Below, one piece after another: positions 7,167-16,627 of a stretch of DNA of 64,000 nucleotides. Positions within the stretch are counted from its first letter, which is position 1. Each line of letters begins with the position of its first letter. The notes beneath the pieces are model-generated. The model had not been told where the DNA came from. It did no database searches and saw only the letters and a list, made by a program, of their open reading frames with translations. Source of the stretch: Streptomyces sp. NBC_00536 (GTDB lineage Bacteria; Actinomycetota; Actinomycetes; Streptomycetales; Streptomycetaceae); the NCBI RefSeq assembly GCF_036346295.1, contig NZ_CP107819.1, forward strand, positions 1,922,001 through 1,986,000. The letters are read 5' to 3'. Position numbers and translations under genes: made by a program.

Positions 7167-8492
7167 TCAGTCTCGCATGCCGCATTCGTCCTCGATCGTG
7201 CGGTCCCGGCCCGCGAGGACGCCGAGGATGAGCTGGGGCACGGTCAGGCAGGCCATCACGGCCAGCGGCAGGTCCCAGCCGCCGCTGTGCTGGTAGAGGG
7301 TGCCGATGACGAGCGGTCCGGGGATGGAGATGAGGTAGCCGGTGCTCTGGGCGAAGGCGGAGAGCTTGACGACTCCGGCCGGGGACTTGGCGCGCAGTCC
7401 GATCATCGTGATGACGAGCGGGAAGGCGCAGTTGGAGACGCCGAGCAGGAGGGCCCAGGCCCAGGCTCCGGCGGCGGGGGCGAGGTAGAGCCCGAGGTAT
7501 CCGGCGATGCCGAAGAGGCAGAGGGTGACGGCGATGGGGCCCTGGTTCTTCATCCGCCCGGCGAGGCGCGGGATGACGAAGGCCAGCGGTACGCCCATGA
7601 CCATGGTGACGGCGAGCAGGACGCCCGCGGTGCCCGCCGAGACCCCGGCGTCGCGGAAGATCTGCGGGAGCCAGCCCATGGTGACGTAGGCGCTGGTGGC
7701 CTGGAGGCCGAAGTAGCAGCCCAGGGCCCAGGCGGTGCGGCTGCGCAGGACGCCGGGGCCGGCGTCGGGCCGGGCCGCGGGGGCGGCCTCGGCAGTGGCC
7801 GGTGCGGCCCGCAGCGCCCGCTTCTCGCGGCGGGCGGCCGCGGCGATGGCCAGCCAGGGCAGTACGGCGAGGAGCGCGAGCAGGGCCCAGACGAGCAGCC
7901 CGGTGCGCCAGTTGCCGCCGAGGGCGTCGGTCATCGGCACGGTGGCGGCGGCGGCCAGCGAGGTGCCGGCGGCCAGGGCCATGGAGTACAGGCCGGTCAT
8001 GGTGCCGACCCGGTCGGGGAAGTACCGCTTCACGATGACGGGCAGCAGCACGTTGGTGAGCGCTATGCCCGCGAGGGAGAGGGCGCTGGCGGCGAGGAAC
8101 CCGGCGGCGTTGGAGGCGAAGGGGCGGATCAGCAGGCCGGCCGCGACGGCGGCCATGCCCGCGCAGACGACGGCGGCCGGGCCGAAGCGGCGGGAGAGCC
8201 GGGGCGCGGTGACGCCGAAGACGGCGAAGCAGAGGGCGGGGACGGAGGTGATGAGTCCGGCGACCGTGCCGCTCATGCCGAGGCCGGTGCGGGTCTCCTC
8301 GAAGAGCGCGCCGAGGCTGGTGATGGCGGGCCGCAGGTTGAGGGCGGCCAGCACGATTCCGACGAGGAGCACCGGGCCGAGCCAGGTGGGGGCGGGCGCG
8401 ACGGCGGGTTCCGGGGCCGTCGGGTGGATCTGCTCGGGGGCCGTGCGCGCGGCCGTGGGCCGGTTCAGGGTCTGGATTTCTTCGTCGGACAT
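7167..8492 (-). CDS. CynX/NimT family MFS transporter
   Basis: A 441-residue major facilitator protein with about 12 membrane segments after a hydrophilic N-terminus. Recognisable CynX/NimT features include LNLRPAITSLGALFEETRTG in the first segment and TSVPALCFAVFGVTAPRLSR. The family moves cyanate, 2-nitroimidazole or other small anions; the substrate here is not predictable. Start ATG at 8490-8492. It is transcribed divergently from a FadR/GntR regulator 118 bp away and is followed by the 38-residue SGM_5486 protein, a layout repeated across Streptomyces. A palindrome at 8506-8520 sits directly in front of its start and is the probable GntR site. Confidence 0.9.
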   Translation of the reverse strand: MSDEEIQTLNRPTAARTAPEQIHPTAPEPAVAPAPTWLGPVLLVGIVLAALNLRPAITSLGALFEETRTGLGMSGTVAGLITSVPALCFAVFGVTAPRLSRRFGPAAVVCAGMAAVAAGLLIRPFASNAAGFLAASALSLAGIALTNVLLPVIVKRYFPDRVGTMTGLYSMALAAGTSLAAAATVPMTDALGGNWRTGLLVWALLALLAVLPWLAIAAAARREKRALRAAPATAEAAPAARPDAGPGVLRSRTAWALGCYFGLQATSAYVTMGWLPQIFRDAGVSAGTAGVLLAVTMVMGVPLAFVIPRLAGRMKNQGPIAVTLCLFGIAGYLGLYLAPAAGAWAWALLLGVSNCAFPLVITMIGLRAKSPAGVVKLSAFAQSTGYLISIPGPLVIGTLYQHSGGWDLPLAVMACLTVPQLILGVLAGRDRTIEDECGMRD

Positions 8493-8505
8493 TGAACCAT
8501 CATAG

Positions 8506-8520
8506 AATCATGGGATGATT
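8506..8520. promoter_or_regulatory. Candidate GntR operator in the MFS/GntR divergent promoter
   Basis: AATCAT-GGG-ATGATT is a perfect 6-bp inverted repeat with a 3-bp spacer, inside a looser outer repeat (AACCATCAT at 8495-8503 against ATGATTGGTT at 8515-8524). It lies 14 bp upstream of the MFS ATG in otherwise GC-rich DNA. Confidence 0.55.
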
Positions 8521-8609
8521 GGTTGTCCACCCCGGTCATCTCACACGATGGTTTCCGGCCACGGGCTCCACTCACTCCACCCGCTGCACCGACTTCCCGA
8601 GAGGGCACC

Positions 8610-9281
8610 ATGCCGCTGACGTCTCCCCGCCGCTCGGCGCTCGTCGACCAGGTGATCGCCCAGCTGCGCAACCAGATCACCTCCGGTGAGTGGCCGGTGG
8701 GCTCGCGCATCCCCACCGAGCCGGAGCTGGTGGAGCTGCTCGGGGTGGCGCGCAACACGGTGCGCGAGGCGGTGCGGGCGCTCGCGCACAACGGGCTCCT
8801 CGACATCCGCCAGGGCTCGGGGACGTACGTCCTCGCGACGAGCGAGCTGGCCGGGGTGATGCACCGGCGCTTCGCGGGGGCCGACCCCCGGCACATCGCG
8901 GAGCTGCGCTCGACCCTGGAGTCCTCGGCGGCCCGGCTGGCGGCGGAGCGGCGGACCGAGCGGGACCTGGCCCAGCTGGACGCGCTGCTGGCGCGCCGGG
9001 AGCAGGCCTGGGCGAGCGGGGACGCGGAGCTGTTCGTGGCGGCGGACGTGAGCCTGCACATGGCGGTGGTGACGGCCTCGCACAACGAGGTGCTGATCGA
9101 GCTGTACGCCGACCTGGGCGACCTGGTGGCGGACTGGCTGCGCGGGGACGTGGGCACCGAGCTGGCGCCCGAATCGCATCTGGACCACGGGCGGCTGATC
9201 GAGGCGATCCGGCGCGGGGACGCGGACACGGCGGCCTCCGAGGCCGCGGGCTACCCGTTCGTCTGCCTGGGCCGCGGCTGA
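8610..9281 (+). CDS. FadR/GntR family transcriptional regulator
   Basis: A 223-residue regulator. I start it at ATG 8610, after GAGAGGG, although the frame is open back to a TTG at 8523 that would place the N-terminus in the operator region. The winged helix-turn-helix is at about 8-72 (SALVDQVIAQLRNQI, IPTEPELVELLGVARNTVRE, DIRQGSGTYV). The C-terminal all-helical FCD domain spans about 90-220 with the metal/ligand positions typical of the family (AELRSTLESSAARLAA and a final HGRLIEAIRRGDADTA). It probably represses the divergent transporter until an unknown carboxylate ligand binds. Confidence 0.9.
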   Translation: MPLTSPRRSALVDQVIAQLRNQITSGEWPVGSRIPTEPELVELLGVARNTVREAVRALAHNGLLDIRQGSGTYVLATSELAGVMHRRFAGADPRHIAELRSTLESSAARLAAERRTERDLAQLDALLARREQAWASGDAELFVAADVSLHMAVVTASHNEVLIELYADLGDLVADWLRGDVGTELAPESHLDHGRLIEAIRRGDADTAASEAAGYPFVCLGRG

Positions 9282-9338
9282 GCCGCCCCTTCCCGCCGGT
9301 TCCCCTCCCGCCGGTTCCTCTCCCACCGCTTCCGCGGA

Positions 9339-9905
9339 CTACTGGCGGTGGTGGCTGACCCAGGCCGAGCGGACTTCCTTCCAGCAGCGGCCGCTCAGCT
9401 CCGCCCGGCCCGCCGGGCCGATGGCGAGCGGGGCGCCGTCCCCGTCCACGTCCCACCAGCGGTCGCACTCGACGTGCAGCCGGACCAGGTCGGTCTCCGG
9501 GAAGCGGTTGTGGCAGTAGGCCTTGACCTGGGAGCCCTCGATGCGGGTGGCACAGTCGGCGCCGAACAGCTCCTCGGGGGTGCGCGCGGTGCGCACCGGG
9601 GGTTCGACGGCCAGGTCGGCCACGTTCACGGTGGCCGCGTCCGGCGCCGCCCGGCGGCCCGCCGGATCCGCGGGGCCGACCGGGGCACCCCGCCCCCCGG
9701 CTCCGGAGCCCGCGGCCCCGGAATCCGCACCCGTGCCCATGCCCGTACCCGTACCCGCGAACGCATCGCCGCCCATGGCGGCGGCCGCCGCCGTGACCGG
9801 GTCGGCCGAACCGGTCCGAGAAGCGGCCGTGGCCGGGATAAGGAGGCCGGTCAGGACGACCGAGGTGACCAGCAGCGTTACCGCCCGGCTCCGCCTCGTG
9901 CGCAC
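9339..9905 (-). CDS. Secreted protein of unknown function with four conserved-looking Cys
   Basis: A 188-residue protein. The GTG start at 9903-9905 has an excellent GGAGGAGG 6 nt upstream. MRTRRSRAVTLLVTSVVL-type N-terminus with hydrophobic core to about residue 30 is a signal peptide. A low-complexity Gly/Ala/Thr region (GTGTGMGTGADSG) covers about 50-85, and a C-terminal globular part holds four Cys (ADCATR, AYCHN, VECDRW, GRCWKE), likely two disulfides. No family recognised. A shorter or longer start is unlikely given the ribosome site. The gene stands alone between the GntR gene and fabI. Confidence 0.75.
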   Translation of the reverse strand: MRTRRSRAVTLLVTSVVLTGLLIPATAASRTGSADPVTAAAAAMGGDAFAGTGTGMGTGADSGAAGSGAGGRGAPVGPADPAGRRAAPDAATVNVADLAVEPPVRTARTPEELFGADCATRIEGSQVKAYCHNRFPETDLVRLHVECDRWWDVDGDGAPLAIGPAGRAELSGRCWKEVRSAWVSHHRQ

Positions 9906-10062
9906 TCCGTACCTCCTCCCCGTCCCGCTCGGGAAGATCCCGGCTCGGTCAGTTTGCAGGCATATGTCCGCCTTTTCGACTCGGGAAGATCCCGTCGGAC
10001 GGCGTACATCCGATCGAAGAACCCGCTTCCCGGGCCGCGGACCGCGCCCTGACCACGCAAAA

Positions 10063-10107
10063 CGGCGGCGGCCGCGCCCCCCGGAAAGGGGAGCGCGGCC
10101 GCCGCCG
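10063..10107. terminator. Terminator hairpin after fabI
   Basis: Perfect 15-bp arms CGGCGGCGGCCGCGC (10063-10077) and GCGCGGCCGCCGCCG (10093-10107) around a 15-nt loop that can itself pair (CCCC with GGGG). It is positioned directly downstream of the fabG-fabI pair. Confidence 0.8.
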
Positions 10108-10138
10108 TACGGACGCGGTGCGGGTGTGGCCGGAAGGG

Positions 10139-10909
10139 TCAGGCACCCATCGCGTGCAGGCCGCCGTCCACGTGGACGATCTCGCCGGTGGTCTTCGGGA
10201 ACCAGTCCGACAGCAGGGCCACGATGGCCTTGCCGGTCGGCTCCGGGTCGCTCATGTCCCACTCCAGCATCGAACGGGTGTTCCAGACGTCGGCCAGGTC
10301 CGAGAAGCCCGGGATGGACTTCGCGGCCATCGAGCCGAGCGGACCGGCCGAGACCAGGTTGCAGCGGATGTTCTCCTTGCCCAGGTCACGGGCGAGGTAG
10401 CGGCTGGTGGCCTCCAGCGCGGCCTTGGCCGGGCCCATCCAGTCGTACTGCGGCCAGGCGAACTGCGCGTCGAAGGTGAGGCCGACGATGGCCGCGCCCT
10501 CCGCCGGGAACAGCGGCTTGCAGGCCATGGCGAGGGACTTCAGCGAGAACGCCGAGACGTGCATCGCGGTGGCGACCGACTCGAACGGCGTGTTCAGGAA
10601 GTTGCCGCCGAGGGCGTCCTGCGGGGCGAAACCGATCGAGTGGAGGACGCCGTCGAGGCCGCCGAACTCGTCGCGGACGAGGCCTTCGAGGCGGGCCAGG
10701 TGCTCATCGTTGGTGACGTCGAGCTCGATCACCTTGACCGGCTTGGGCAGCTTCTTGGCGATGCGCTCGGTCAGCGTCGGGCGCGGCCACGCGGTGAGGA
10801 TGACCTCGGCGCCCTGCTCCTGGGCCAGCCGGGCGGCGTGGAAGGCGATGGACGACTCCATCAGCACCCCGGTGATGAGGATGCGCTTGCCGTCGAGAAT
10901 TCCACTCAT
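10139..10909 (-). CDS. fabI: Enoyl-[acyl-carrier-protein] reductase (NADH), FabI/InhA type
   Basis: A 256-residue SDR-fold enoyl reductase that completes each round of type II fatty acid elongation. The N-terminal MSGILDGKRILITGVLMESS contains the FabI-type glycine-poor dinucleotide motif. The catalytic pair is in QYDWMGPAKAALE (Tyr-x6-Lys). The cofactor and acyl region includes HSIGFAPQDALGG and GPLGSMAAKSIPGF. It is closer to InhA than to E. coli FabI and should be the triclosan/isoniazid-class target. It follows fabG with 5 nt between the fabG stop and its ATG, so the two are an operon. Confidence 0.95.
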   Translation of the reverse strand: MSGILDGKRILITGVLMESSIAFHAARLAQEQGAEVILTAWPRPTLTERIAKKLPKPVKVIELDVTNDEHLARLEGLVRDEFGGLDGVLHSIGFAPQDALGGNFLNTPFESVATAMHVSAFSLKSLAMACKPLFPAEGAAIVGLTFDAQFAWPQYDWMGPAKAALEATSRYLARDLGKENIRCNLVSAGPLGSMAAKSIPGFSDLADVWNTRSMLEWDMSDPEPTGKAIVALLSDWFPKTTGEIVHVDGGLHAMGA

Positions 10910-10914
10910 GGTGA

Positions 10915-11634
10915 TCAGTGACCCATGCCCAATCCGCCGTCAACGGGAATGACGGCTCCAGTGATGTACGCGGCGTCGTCCGAGGCGAGGAAGCTCACGG
11001 CCGCCGCGATCTCCTCGGGCTGCGCGTAGCGGCCCAGGGGGACCTGCGCGACGATGCCGGCGCGCTGTTCGTCGGTGAGCACCTTCGTCATGTCGGTGTC
11101 CACGAAGCCGGGGGCCACCACGTTGAAGGTGATGTTGCGGGAGCCCAGTTCGCGGGCGAGGGAGCGGGCGAAGCCGACCAGTGCCGCCTTGGAGGCGGCG
11201 TAATTGGCCTGGCCCGCCGAACCGAGCAGGCCGACGACCGAGGAGATCAGGACGACGCGGCCCTTCTTGGCGCGCAGCATGCCGCGGTTGGCCCGCTTCA
11301 CCACACGGAAGGTGCCGGTGAGGTTGGTGTCCACGACGGAGGCGAAGTCCTCCTCGGACATCCGCATCAGCAGCGTGTCCTTGGTGATGCCCGCGTTGGC
11401 CACGAGCACCTCGACGGCGCCGTGCTTGTCCTCGATCTCCTTGTAGGCCTGCTCCACCTGCTCCGAGTCGGTGATGTCGCAGCGGACCGCCAGGACGCCC
11501 AGCTCCGCCAGGACCTCCGGCGGCTCGCCGGAGCGGTATGTGATGGCGACCTTGTCGCCGGCCTCGGCGAAGGCTCGGGCGATGGCGAGGCCGATGCCCC
11601 GGTTTCCTCCGGTGACGAGAACCGAGCGGCTCAA
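10915..11634 (-). CDS. fabG: 3-oxoacyl-[acyl-carrier-protein] reductase
   Basis: A 239-residue SDR that reduces 3-ketoacyl-ACP with NADPH, the step before dehydration and FabI. Cofactor motif TGGNRGIG (8-15), NAG motif LVANAGITKD, catalytic Ser and Tyr-x3-Lys in SSVVGLLGSAGQANYAASK, and C-terminal GAVIPVDGGLGMGH. The start is an unusual TTG at 11632-11634, supported by AAAGGGTGA upstream and by the family N-terminus MSRSVLVTGGNRG. The genome will have other FabG copies; the tight linkage with fabI argues that this one serves primary fatty acid synthesis. Confidence 0.93.
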   Translation of the reverse strand: MSRSVLVTGGNRGIGLAIARAFAEAGDKVAITYRSGEPPEVLAELGVLAVRCDITDSEQVEQAYKEIEDKHGAVEVLVANAGITKDTLLMRMSEEDFASVVDTNLTGTFRVVKRANRGMLRAKKGRVVLISSVVGLLGSAGQANYAASKAALVGFARSLARELGSRNITFNVVAPGFVDTDMTKVLTDEQRAGIVAQVPLGRYAQPEEIAAAVSFLASDDAAYITGAVIPVDGGLGMGH

Positions 11635-11819
11635 CGGATCACCCTTTCGCTAGCAGTCTGGATACCTGAAAACCTATCGGTCGCAGGTGGTTTCCAAAGA
11701 ATCGGGCTCCCACAGGGCCTCGGGACGGGGTCTGTCGAGTCCCTACAGAAAGCGGTAGGCACCGGGGGCCCCGGCGCGACATGATCGTGGCAACCGATCC
11801 ACACCACGGGAGGACATCC

Positions 11820-13343
11820 GTGCCCCATTCCATCGACGCGGCCTTCGCCGCGCTGCCCTTGCGGGCGCTGGCCGACGCGGCCCTCGCCCGGGCCCGCGCG
11901 CTGGGCTCCGACCACGCGGACTTCCGGCTGGAGCGGATCCGCAGCGCCAGCTGGCGCCAGCGGGACGCCAGGCCGTCGGGCGGATCCGACACCACCGACC
12001 TCGGCTACGCGGTCCGGGTCGTGCACGGGGGCAGCTGGGGGTTCGCCTCCGGCGTGGACCTCACGATGGACGGCGCCGCCAAGGTGGCCTCGCAGGCCGT
12101 GGCCATGGCGCAGCTCTCGGCCAAGGTGATCAAGGCGGCCGGTTCCGACGAGCGGGTGGAACTCGCCGACGAGCCGGTGCACGAGGACCGGACCTGGGTC
12201 TCGGCCTACGAGGTGAACCCCTTCGAGGTCGCGGACGAGGAGAAGGCGGCGCTGCTCGCCGACTTCAGCGCCCGGCTGCTGCGCGCCGACGGCGTGGCGC
12301 ACGTCGACGCCTCGCTGCTCGCCGTGCACGAGAACAAGTTCTACGCCGATACGGCCGGGACGGTCACCACGCAGCAGCGGGTCCGGATCCATCCGGAGCT
12401 CACCGCGGTGGCCGTGGACGGCACGACCGGCGAGTTCGACTCCATGCGGACGATCGCCCCGCCGGCCGGGCGCGGCTGGGAGTACCTGACGGGCACCGGC
12501 TGGGACTGGGACTCCGAGCTGGAGCGGATCCCGGAGCTGCTGGCCGAGAAGATGCGCGCGCCGAGCGTGCGCGCCGGGCGCTACGACCTGGTGGTCGACC
12601 CGTCGAACCTGTGGCTGACCATCCACGAGTCCATCGGCCACGCCACCGAGCTGGACCGGGCGCTGGGCTACGAGGCGGCGTACGCGGGGACTTCCTTCGC
12701 CACCTTCGACCAGCTGAACAAACTGACCTACGGCTCCTCGGTCATGAACGTGACGGGTGACCGCACCGCGCCCCACGGGCTGGCCACGATCGGCTACGAC
12801 GACGAGGGCGTCGAGGCGCAGAGCTGGGACCTGGTCAAGGACGGCACCCTGGTCGGCTACCAGCTGGACCGGCGGATCGCGAAGCTGACCGGGCTGGGCC
12901 GCTCCAACGGCTGCGCCTACGCGGACTCCCCCGGGCACGTGCCGGTGCAGCGGATGGCGAACGTGTCGCTCCAGCCGGATCCGGGCGGGCTCTCCACCGA
13001 GGACCTGATCGGCGGGGTGGAACGCGGGATCTACGTGGTGGGCGACCGGTCCTGGTCGATCGACATGCAGCGCTACAACTTCCAGTTCACCGGGCAGCGG
13101 TTCTTCCGGATCGAGAACGGCAAGCTGGCCGGGCAGCTGCGCGATGTCGCCTACCAGGCCACGACCACCGATTTCTGGGGCTCCATGGAGAAGGTCGGCG
13201 GTCCGCAGACCTACGTCCTGGGCGGCGCCTTCAACTGCGGCAAGGCCCAGCCGGGCCAGGTCGCGGCCGTCTCGCACGGCTGCCCCTCCGCGCTGTTCCG
13301 CGACGTGAACATCCTCAACACCACGCAGGAGGCCGGACGCTGA
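11820..13343 (+). CDS. tldD: TldD metalloprotease subunit
   Basis: A 507-residue protein. GTG at 11820 is preceded by GGGAGG at 7 nt; the in-frame ATG at 11781 lacks a ribosome site. The zinc-binding motif is HESIGH (269-274) inside TIHESIGHATELDRALGYE, characteristic of TldD. With TldE it forms a heterodimeric protease; the pair is needed for microcin B17 maturation and CcdA degradation in E. coli, and partial degradation of unfolded peptides is proposed. Its stop overlaps the tldE start by one base (TGATG), so the subunits are translationally coupled. It is divergent from fabG. Confidence 0.93.
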   Translation: MPHSIDAAFAALPLRALADAALARARALGSDHADFRLERIRSASWRQRDARPSGGSDTTDLGYAVRVVHGGSWGFASGVDLTMDGAAKVASQAVAMAQLSAKVIKAAGSDERVELADEPVHEDRTWVSAYEVNPFEVADEEKAALLADFSARLLRADGVAHVDASLLAVHENKFYADTAGTVTTQQRVRIHPELTAVAVDGTTGEFDSMRTIAPPAGRGWEYLTGTGWDWDSELERIPELLAEKMRAPSVRAGRYDLVVDPSNLWLTIHESIGHATELDRALGYEAAYAGTSFATFDQLNKLTYGSSVMNVTGDRTAPHGLATIGYDDEGVEAQSWDLVKDGTLVGYQLDRRIAKLTGLGRSNGCAYADSPGHVPVQRMANVSLQPDPGGLSTEDLIGGVERGIYVVGDRSWSIDMQRYNFQFTGQRFFRIENGKLAGQLRDVAYQATTTDFWGSMEKVGGPQTYVLGGAFNCGKAQPGQVAAVSHGCPSALFRDVNILNTTQEAGR

Positions 13344-14734
13344 TGCGGATCCGTACCAAGCCCCACGAGATCGTCGAGCGCGCGCTGGAGCTGTCCACCG
13401 CCGACGGCTGCGTCGTCATCGCCGACGAGGAATCGAGCGCCAACCTGCGCTGGGCGGGCAACGCCCTGACCACGAACGGCGTCACCCGCGGCCGCACCCT
13501 CACCGTCATCGCCACGGTGAACGGCAAGGAGGGCACGGCCTCGGGGGTCGTCTCGCGCTCCGCCGTCACCGCCGAGGAACTGGAGCCGCTGGTGCGGGCG
13601 GCCGAGGCGGCGGCCCGCGGCGCGGGCCCGGCCGAGGACGCCCAGCCGCTGGTGACCGGCACCCCGGCCTCCCCCGGCTTCACCGACGGGCCGGCCGAGA
13701 CCTCCTCGGCGGTCTTCACCGACTTCGCCCCGGCCCTGGGCGAGGCCTTCGCCCGGGCCCGCGCGGGCGGCCGCGAGCTGTACGGCTTCGCCCACCACAC
13801 GATGGTCTCGACCTACGTCGGCACCTCGACGGGCCTGCGGCTGCGGCACGACCAGCCCACCGGCACCCTGGAGGTGAACGCGAAGTCCCCGGACCGGAGC
13901 CGTTCCGCCTGGGCCGGCCGCTACACCCGGGACTTCAAGGACGTCGACCCGACCGCGCTGGACGCGGAACTCGCCGTACGCCTCGGCTGGGCCGAGCGGA
14001 AGATCGATCTGCCCGCCGGGCGGTACGAGACCATCCTCCCGCCCACCGCCGTGGCGGACCTGCTGATCTACCAGATGTGGTCGGCGGCGGCCCGGGACGC
14101 GGCGGAGGGGCGCACCGTCTTCTCCAAGCCCGGTGGCGGCACCCGGGTCGGCGAGCGGCTCTCCGGGCTGCCGCTGACCCTGCGCAGCGACCCGGCCGCG
14201 CCGGGCCTGGAGTCCGCGCCGTTCGTGATCGCCCACAGCTCGGGCGACGACGCCTCGGCCTTCGACAACGGCCTGCCGGTGCCCGCGACCGAGTGGATCA
14301 GCGGGGGCGAGCTGGCCCGGCTGACCACGACCCGGCACAGCGCGGCCCTGACCGGGCTGCCGACGGCGCCGGGCTTCGGGAACCTGATCCTGGACGCGGG
14401 CGGCGAGAAGTCCCTGGAGGAGATGGTCGCCGCCACCGAGCGCGGCCTGCTGCTGACCTGCCTCTGGTACATCCGGGAGGTGGATCCGGCGACGCTGCTG
14501 CTCACCGGGCTGACCCGGGACGGGGTCTACCTGGTGGAGAACGGGCAGGTCGTGGGCGCGGTCAACAACTTCCGGTTCAACGAGTCGCCGGTGGACCTGC
14601 TCTCGCGGGCCAGCGAGGCGGGGCGGACCGAGAAGACCCTGCCGCGCGAGTGGAACGACTACTTCACCCGGACCGCGATGCCCGCGCTGCGGATCCCGGA
14701 CTTCAACATGAGCTCGGTCAGCCAGGGAGTCTGA
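13343..14734 (+). CDS. tldE: TldE/PmbA protease subunit
   Basis: A 463-residue partner of TldD, without the HExxxH zinc motif, as expected for the non-catalytic subunit. Family features are visible in the middle ([20 protein letters not shown]) and at the end ([33 protein letters not shown]). The ATG at 13343 overlaps the tldD stop. The peptide substrate in Streptomyces is unknown; no RiPP precursor or lanthipeptide gene lies nearby. Confidence 0.9.
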   Translation: MRIRTKPHEIVERALELSTADGCVVIADEESSANLRWAGNALTTNGVTRGRTLTVIATVNGKEGTASGVVSRSAVTAEELEPLVRAAEAAARGAGPAEDAQPLVTGTPASPGFTDGPAETSSAVFTDFAPALGEAFARARAGGRELYGFAHHTMVSTYVGTSTGLRLRHDQPTGTLEVNAKSPDRSRSAWAGRYTRDFKDVDPTALDAELAVRLGWAERKIDLPAGRYETILPPTAVADLLIYQMWSAAARDAAEGRTVFSKPGGGTRVGERLSGLPLTLRSDPAAPGLESAPFVIAHSSGDDASAFDNGLPVPATEWISGGELARLTTTRHSAALTGLPTAPGFGNLILDAGGEKSLEEMVAATERGLLLTCLWYIREVDPATLLLTGLTRDGVYLVENGQVVGAVNNFRFNESPVDLLSRASEAGRTEKTLPREWNDYFTRTAMPALRIPDFNMSSVSQGV

Positions 14735-14795
14735 CCCACCTAGACTGAACGAAACAATCAGAACGCTGATGCACCAGGCAGGGAGACACGGAACC

Positions 14796-16061
14796 GTGAC
14801 GGACATCGTCGACGAACTGAAGTGGCGCGGGCTCTTCGCCCAGTCCACCGACGAAGAAGCGCTGAGCAAGGCGTTCGCGGACGGTCCGGTCACCTTCTAT
14901 TGCGGTTTCGACCCGACCGCGGCCTCGCTGCACGTGGGACACCTGGTGCAGGTGCTGACCGTACGCAGGCTCCAGCTAGCCGGTCACCGGCCGCTGGCGC
15001 TGGTCGGCGGGGCCACCGGTCAGATCGGTGACCCCCGCCCCACGGCCGAGCGCACCCTGAACGACCCCGAGACGGTCGCGAACTGGGTGAACCGGCTGCG
15101 CACGCAGATCGAGCCGTTCCTGTCCTTCGAGGGCGAGAACGCCGCGGTCATGGTGAACAACCTGGACTGGACGGCGGGCCTGTCCGCCATCGAGTTCCTG
15201 CGGGACATCGGCAAGCACTTCCGCGTCAACAAGATGCTGACGAAGGACTCGGTCGCCCGGCGGCTGGAGTCCGACCAGGGCATCAGCTACACCGAGTTCA
15301 GCTACCAGCTGCTCCAGGGCATGGACTTCCTGGAGCTGTACCGGCGCTACGGCTGCACCCTCCAGCAGGGCGGCTCCGACCAGTGGGGCAACCTCACGGC
15401 CGGTCTCGACCTGATCCACCGGCTGGAGCCGGACGCGCACGTCCACGCGCTGGCCACGCCGCTGATGGTGAAGGCGGACGGGACCAAGTTCGGCAAGTCC
15501 GAGAGCGGCGCCGTCTGGCTCGACCCGGAGATGACCACGCCGTACGCGTTCTACCAGTTCTGGCTGAACGTGGACGACCGCGACATCTCCACGTACATGC
15601 GGATCCTTTCCTTCCGGACCCGTGCGGAGCTGGAGGAGCTGGAGGCGCAGACCGCCGAGCGGCCGCAGGCGCGCGCCGCGCAGCGCGCGCTGGCCGAGGA
15701 GCTGACGACCCTGGTGCACGGCGCGGACCAGTGCGCCGGTGTGATCGCCGCGTCGAAGGCGCTGTTCGGGCAGGGCGAGCTGACGGACCTGGACGAGGCC
15801 ACGCTCGCCGCGGCCCTGTCCGAACTGCCGCACGCCAAGGTCGCCGGACTGGCGCAGGTCGTCGACCTGCTCGTGGAGACCGGTCTGGTCGCGAGCAAGT
15901 CGGCCGGCCGGCGCACGGTCAAGGAGGGCGGGGCGTACGTGAACAACGTCAAGGTCACCGCGGAGGACGCGGTGCCCGACGGGGCGGACCTGCTGCACGG
16001 GCGCTGGCTCGTGCTGCGCCGCGGCAAGAAGAACCTGGCCGCGGTCGAGGTCACGGGCTGA
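14796..16061 (+). CDS. tyrS: Tyrosyl-tRNA synthetase
   Basis: A 421-residue class I aminoacyl-tRNA synthetase. GTG at 14796 gives the usual family start [12 protein letters not shown]; the ATG at 14769 would add nine unrelated residues. The HIGH motif appears as HVGH (46-49) in [12 protein letters not shown], and the KMSKS motif as KFGKS (231-235). Tyrosine contacts include YCGFDPTA and [11 protein letters not shown]-terminal S4 RNA-binding domain covers about 355-421 ([16 protein letters not shown]). There is a 61-bp gap after tldE. No T-box was seen. Confidence 0.95.
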   Translation: MTDIVDELKWRGLFAQSTDEEALSKAFADGPVTFYCGFDPTAASLHVGHLVQVLTVRRLQLAGHRPLALVGGATGQIGDPRPTAERTLNDPETVANWVNRLRTQIEPFLSFEGENAAVMVNNLDWTAGLSAIEFLRDIGKHFRVNKMLTKDSVARRLESDQGISYTEFSYQLLQGMDFLELYRRYGCTLQQGGSDQWGNLTAGLDLIHRLEPDAHVHALATPLMVKADGTKFGKSESGAVWLDPEMTTPYAFYQFWLNVDDRDISTYMRILSFRTRAELEELEAQTAERPQARAAQRALAEELTTLVHGADQCAGVIAASKALFGQGELTDLDEATLAAALSELPHAKVAGLAQVVDLLVETGLVASKSAGRRTVKEGGAYVNNVKVTAEDAVPDGADLLHGRWLVLRRGKKNLAAVEVTG

Positions 16062-16106
16062 CCGTCACGGGCTGACCGCTCGTACGACGGCTTGAGGTGA
16101 CACGGC

Positions 16107-16146
16107 GGAGGGGCCGGTACGGACGCGATGTCCGGCCGGCCCCTCC
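16107..16146. terminator. tyrS terminator
   Basis: Arms GGAGGGGCCGG (16107-16117) and CCGGCCCCTCC (16136-16146) form an 11-bp stem between converging tyrS and the GlsB-type gene. Confidence 0.75.
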
Positions 16147-16171
16147 GTCATGACCCGGTGGCCGCCGCCGC

Positions 16172-16450
16172 TCAGGTCACCTGCCGCTTGTTGCCCCGGA
16201 CCGCCATGTAGATCATGTCGCCGAGCCCGACCACCACGACGGCTCCGGCCAGTTGGAGCAGATGGCGGACCCAGTCGATGCCCCGGGTGTCGTGCACACC
16301 GATCCAGCCCGCGACGGCGTTGCCGAGGACGCCGCCGATGATGCCGAAGACGGTGGTCAGCCAGAGGGGCTGGTGCTGCTTGCCGGGCAGGATCGCCCGG
16401 GCTATGAGGCCCAGCACGAACCCGACGATGATCGCCCACAACCAATGCAT
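16172..16450 (-). CDS. GlsB/YeaQ/YmgE family stress-response membrane protein
   Basis: A 92-residue protein with three predicted membrane segments: LWAIIVGFVLGLIARAI near the N-terminus, TTVFGIIGGVLGNAVAGWIG in the middle and LAGAVVVVGLGDMIYMAV at the end. It carries the transglycosylase-associated family signature GLIARAILPGKQ. Members are general-stress induced in many bacteria and their biochemical role is unknown. The ATG at 16448-16450 is preceded by GAGGAGG. Single gene between the tyrS terminator and a divergent DUF3099 gene. Confidence 0.85.
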   Translation of the reverse strand: MHWLWAIIVGFVLGLIARAILPGKQHQPLWLTTVFGIIGGVLGNAVAGWIGVHDTRGIDWVRHLLQLAGAVVVVGLGDMIYMAVRGNKRQVT

Positions 16451-16627
16451 GTCGCCTCCTCGTGGCGCGATGTGCGCATGTCAGCCCAGTCTCGGGCCGG
16501 TCCCACCGGCCCGCATGTCGGGTGACTCCATTCGGGCGATACCCGCCCTCCCCCACGCGAAGGGGGCCGCGTACGGTGGAAGGGTCCGGACCGGGGAGTG
16601 TCCGGCGGGCGGATCGGGTGGTGGAAC

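Noticed and set aside
11820..14734. Microcin or lanthipeptide maturation cluster around tldD-tldE
   Set aside because: No precursor peptide, cyclodehydratase or exporter is nearby; tldD-tldE are housekeeping genes in this genus.
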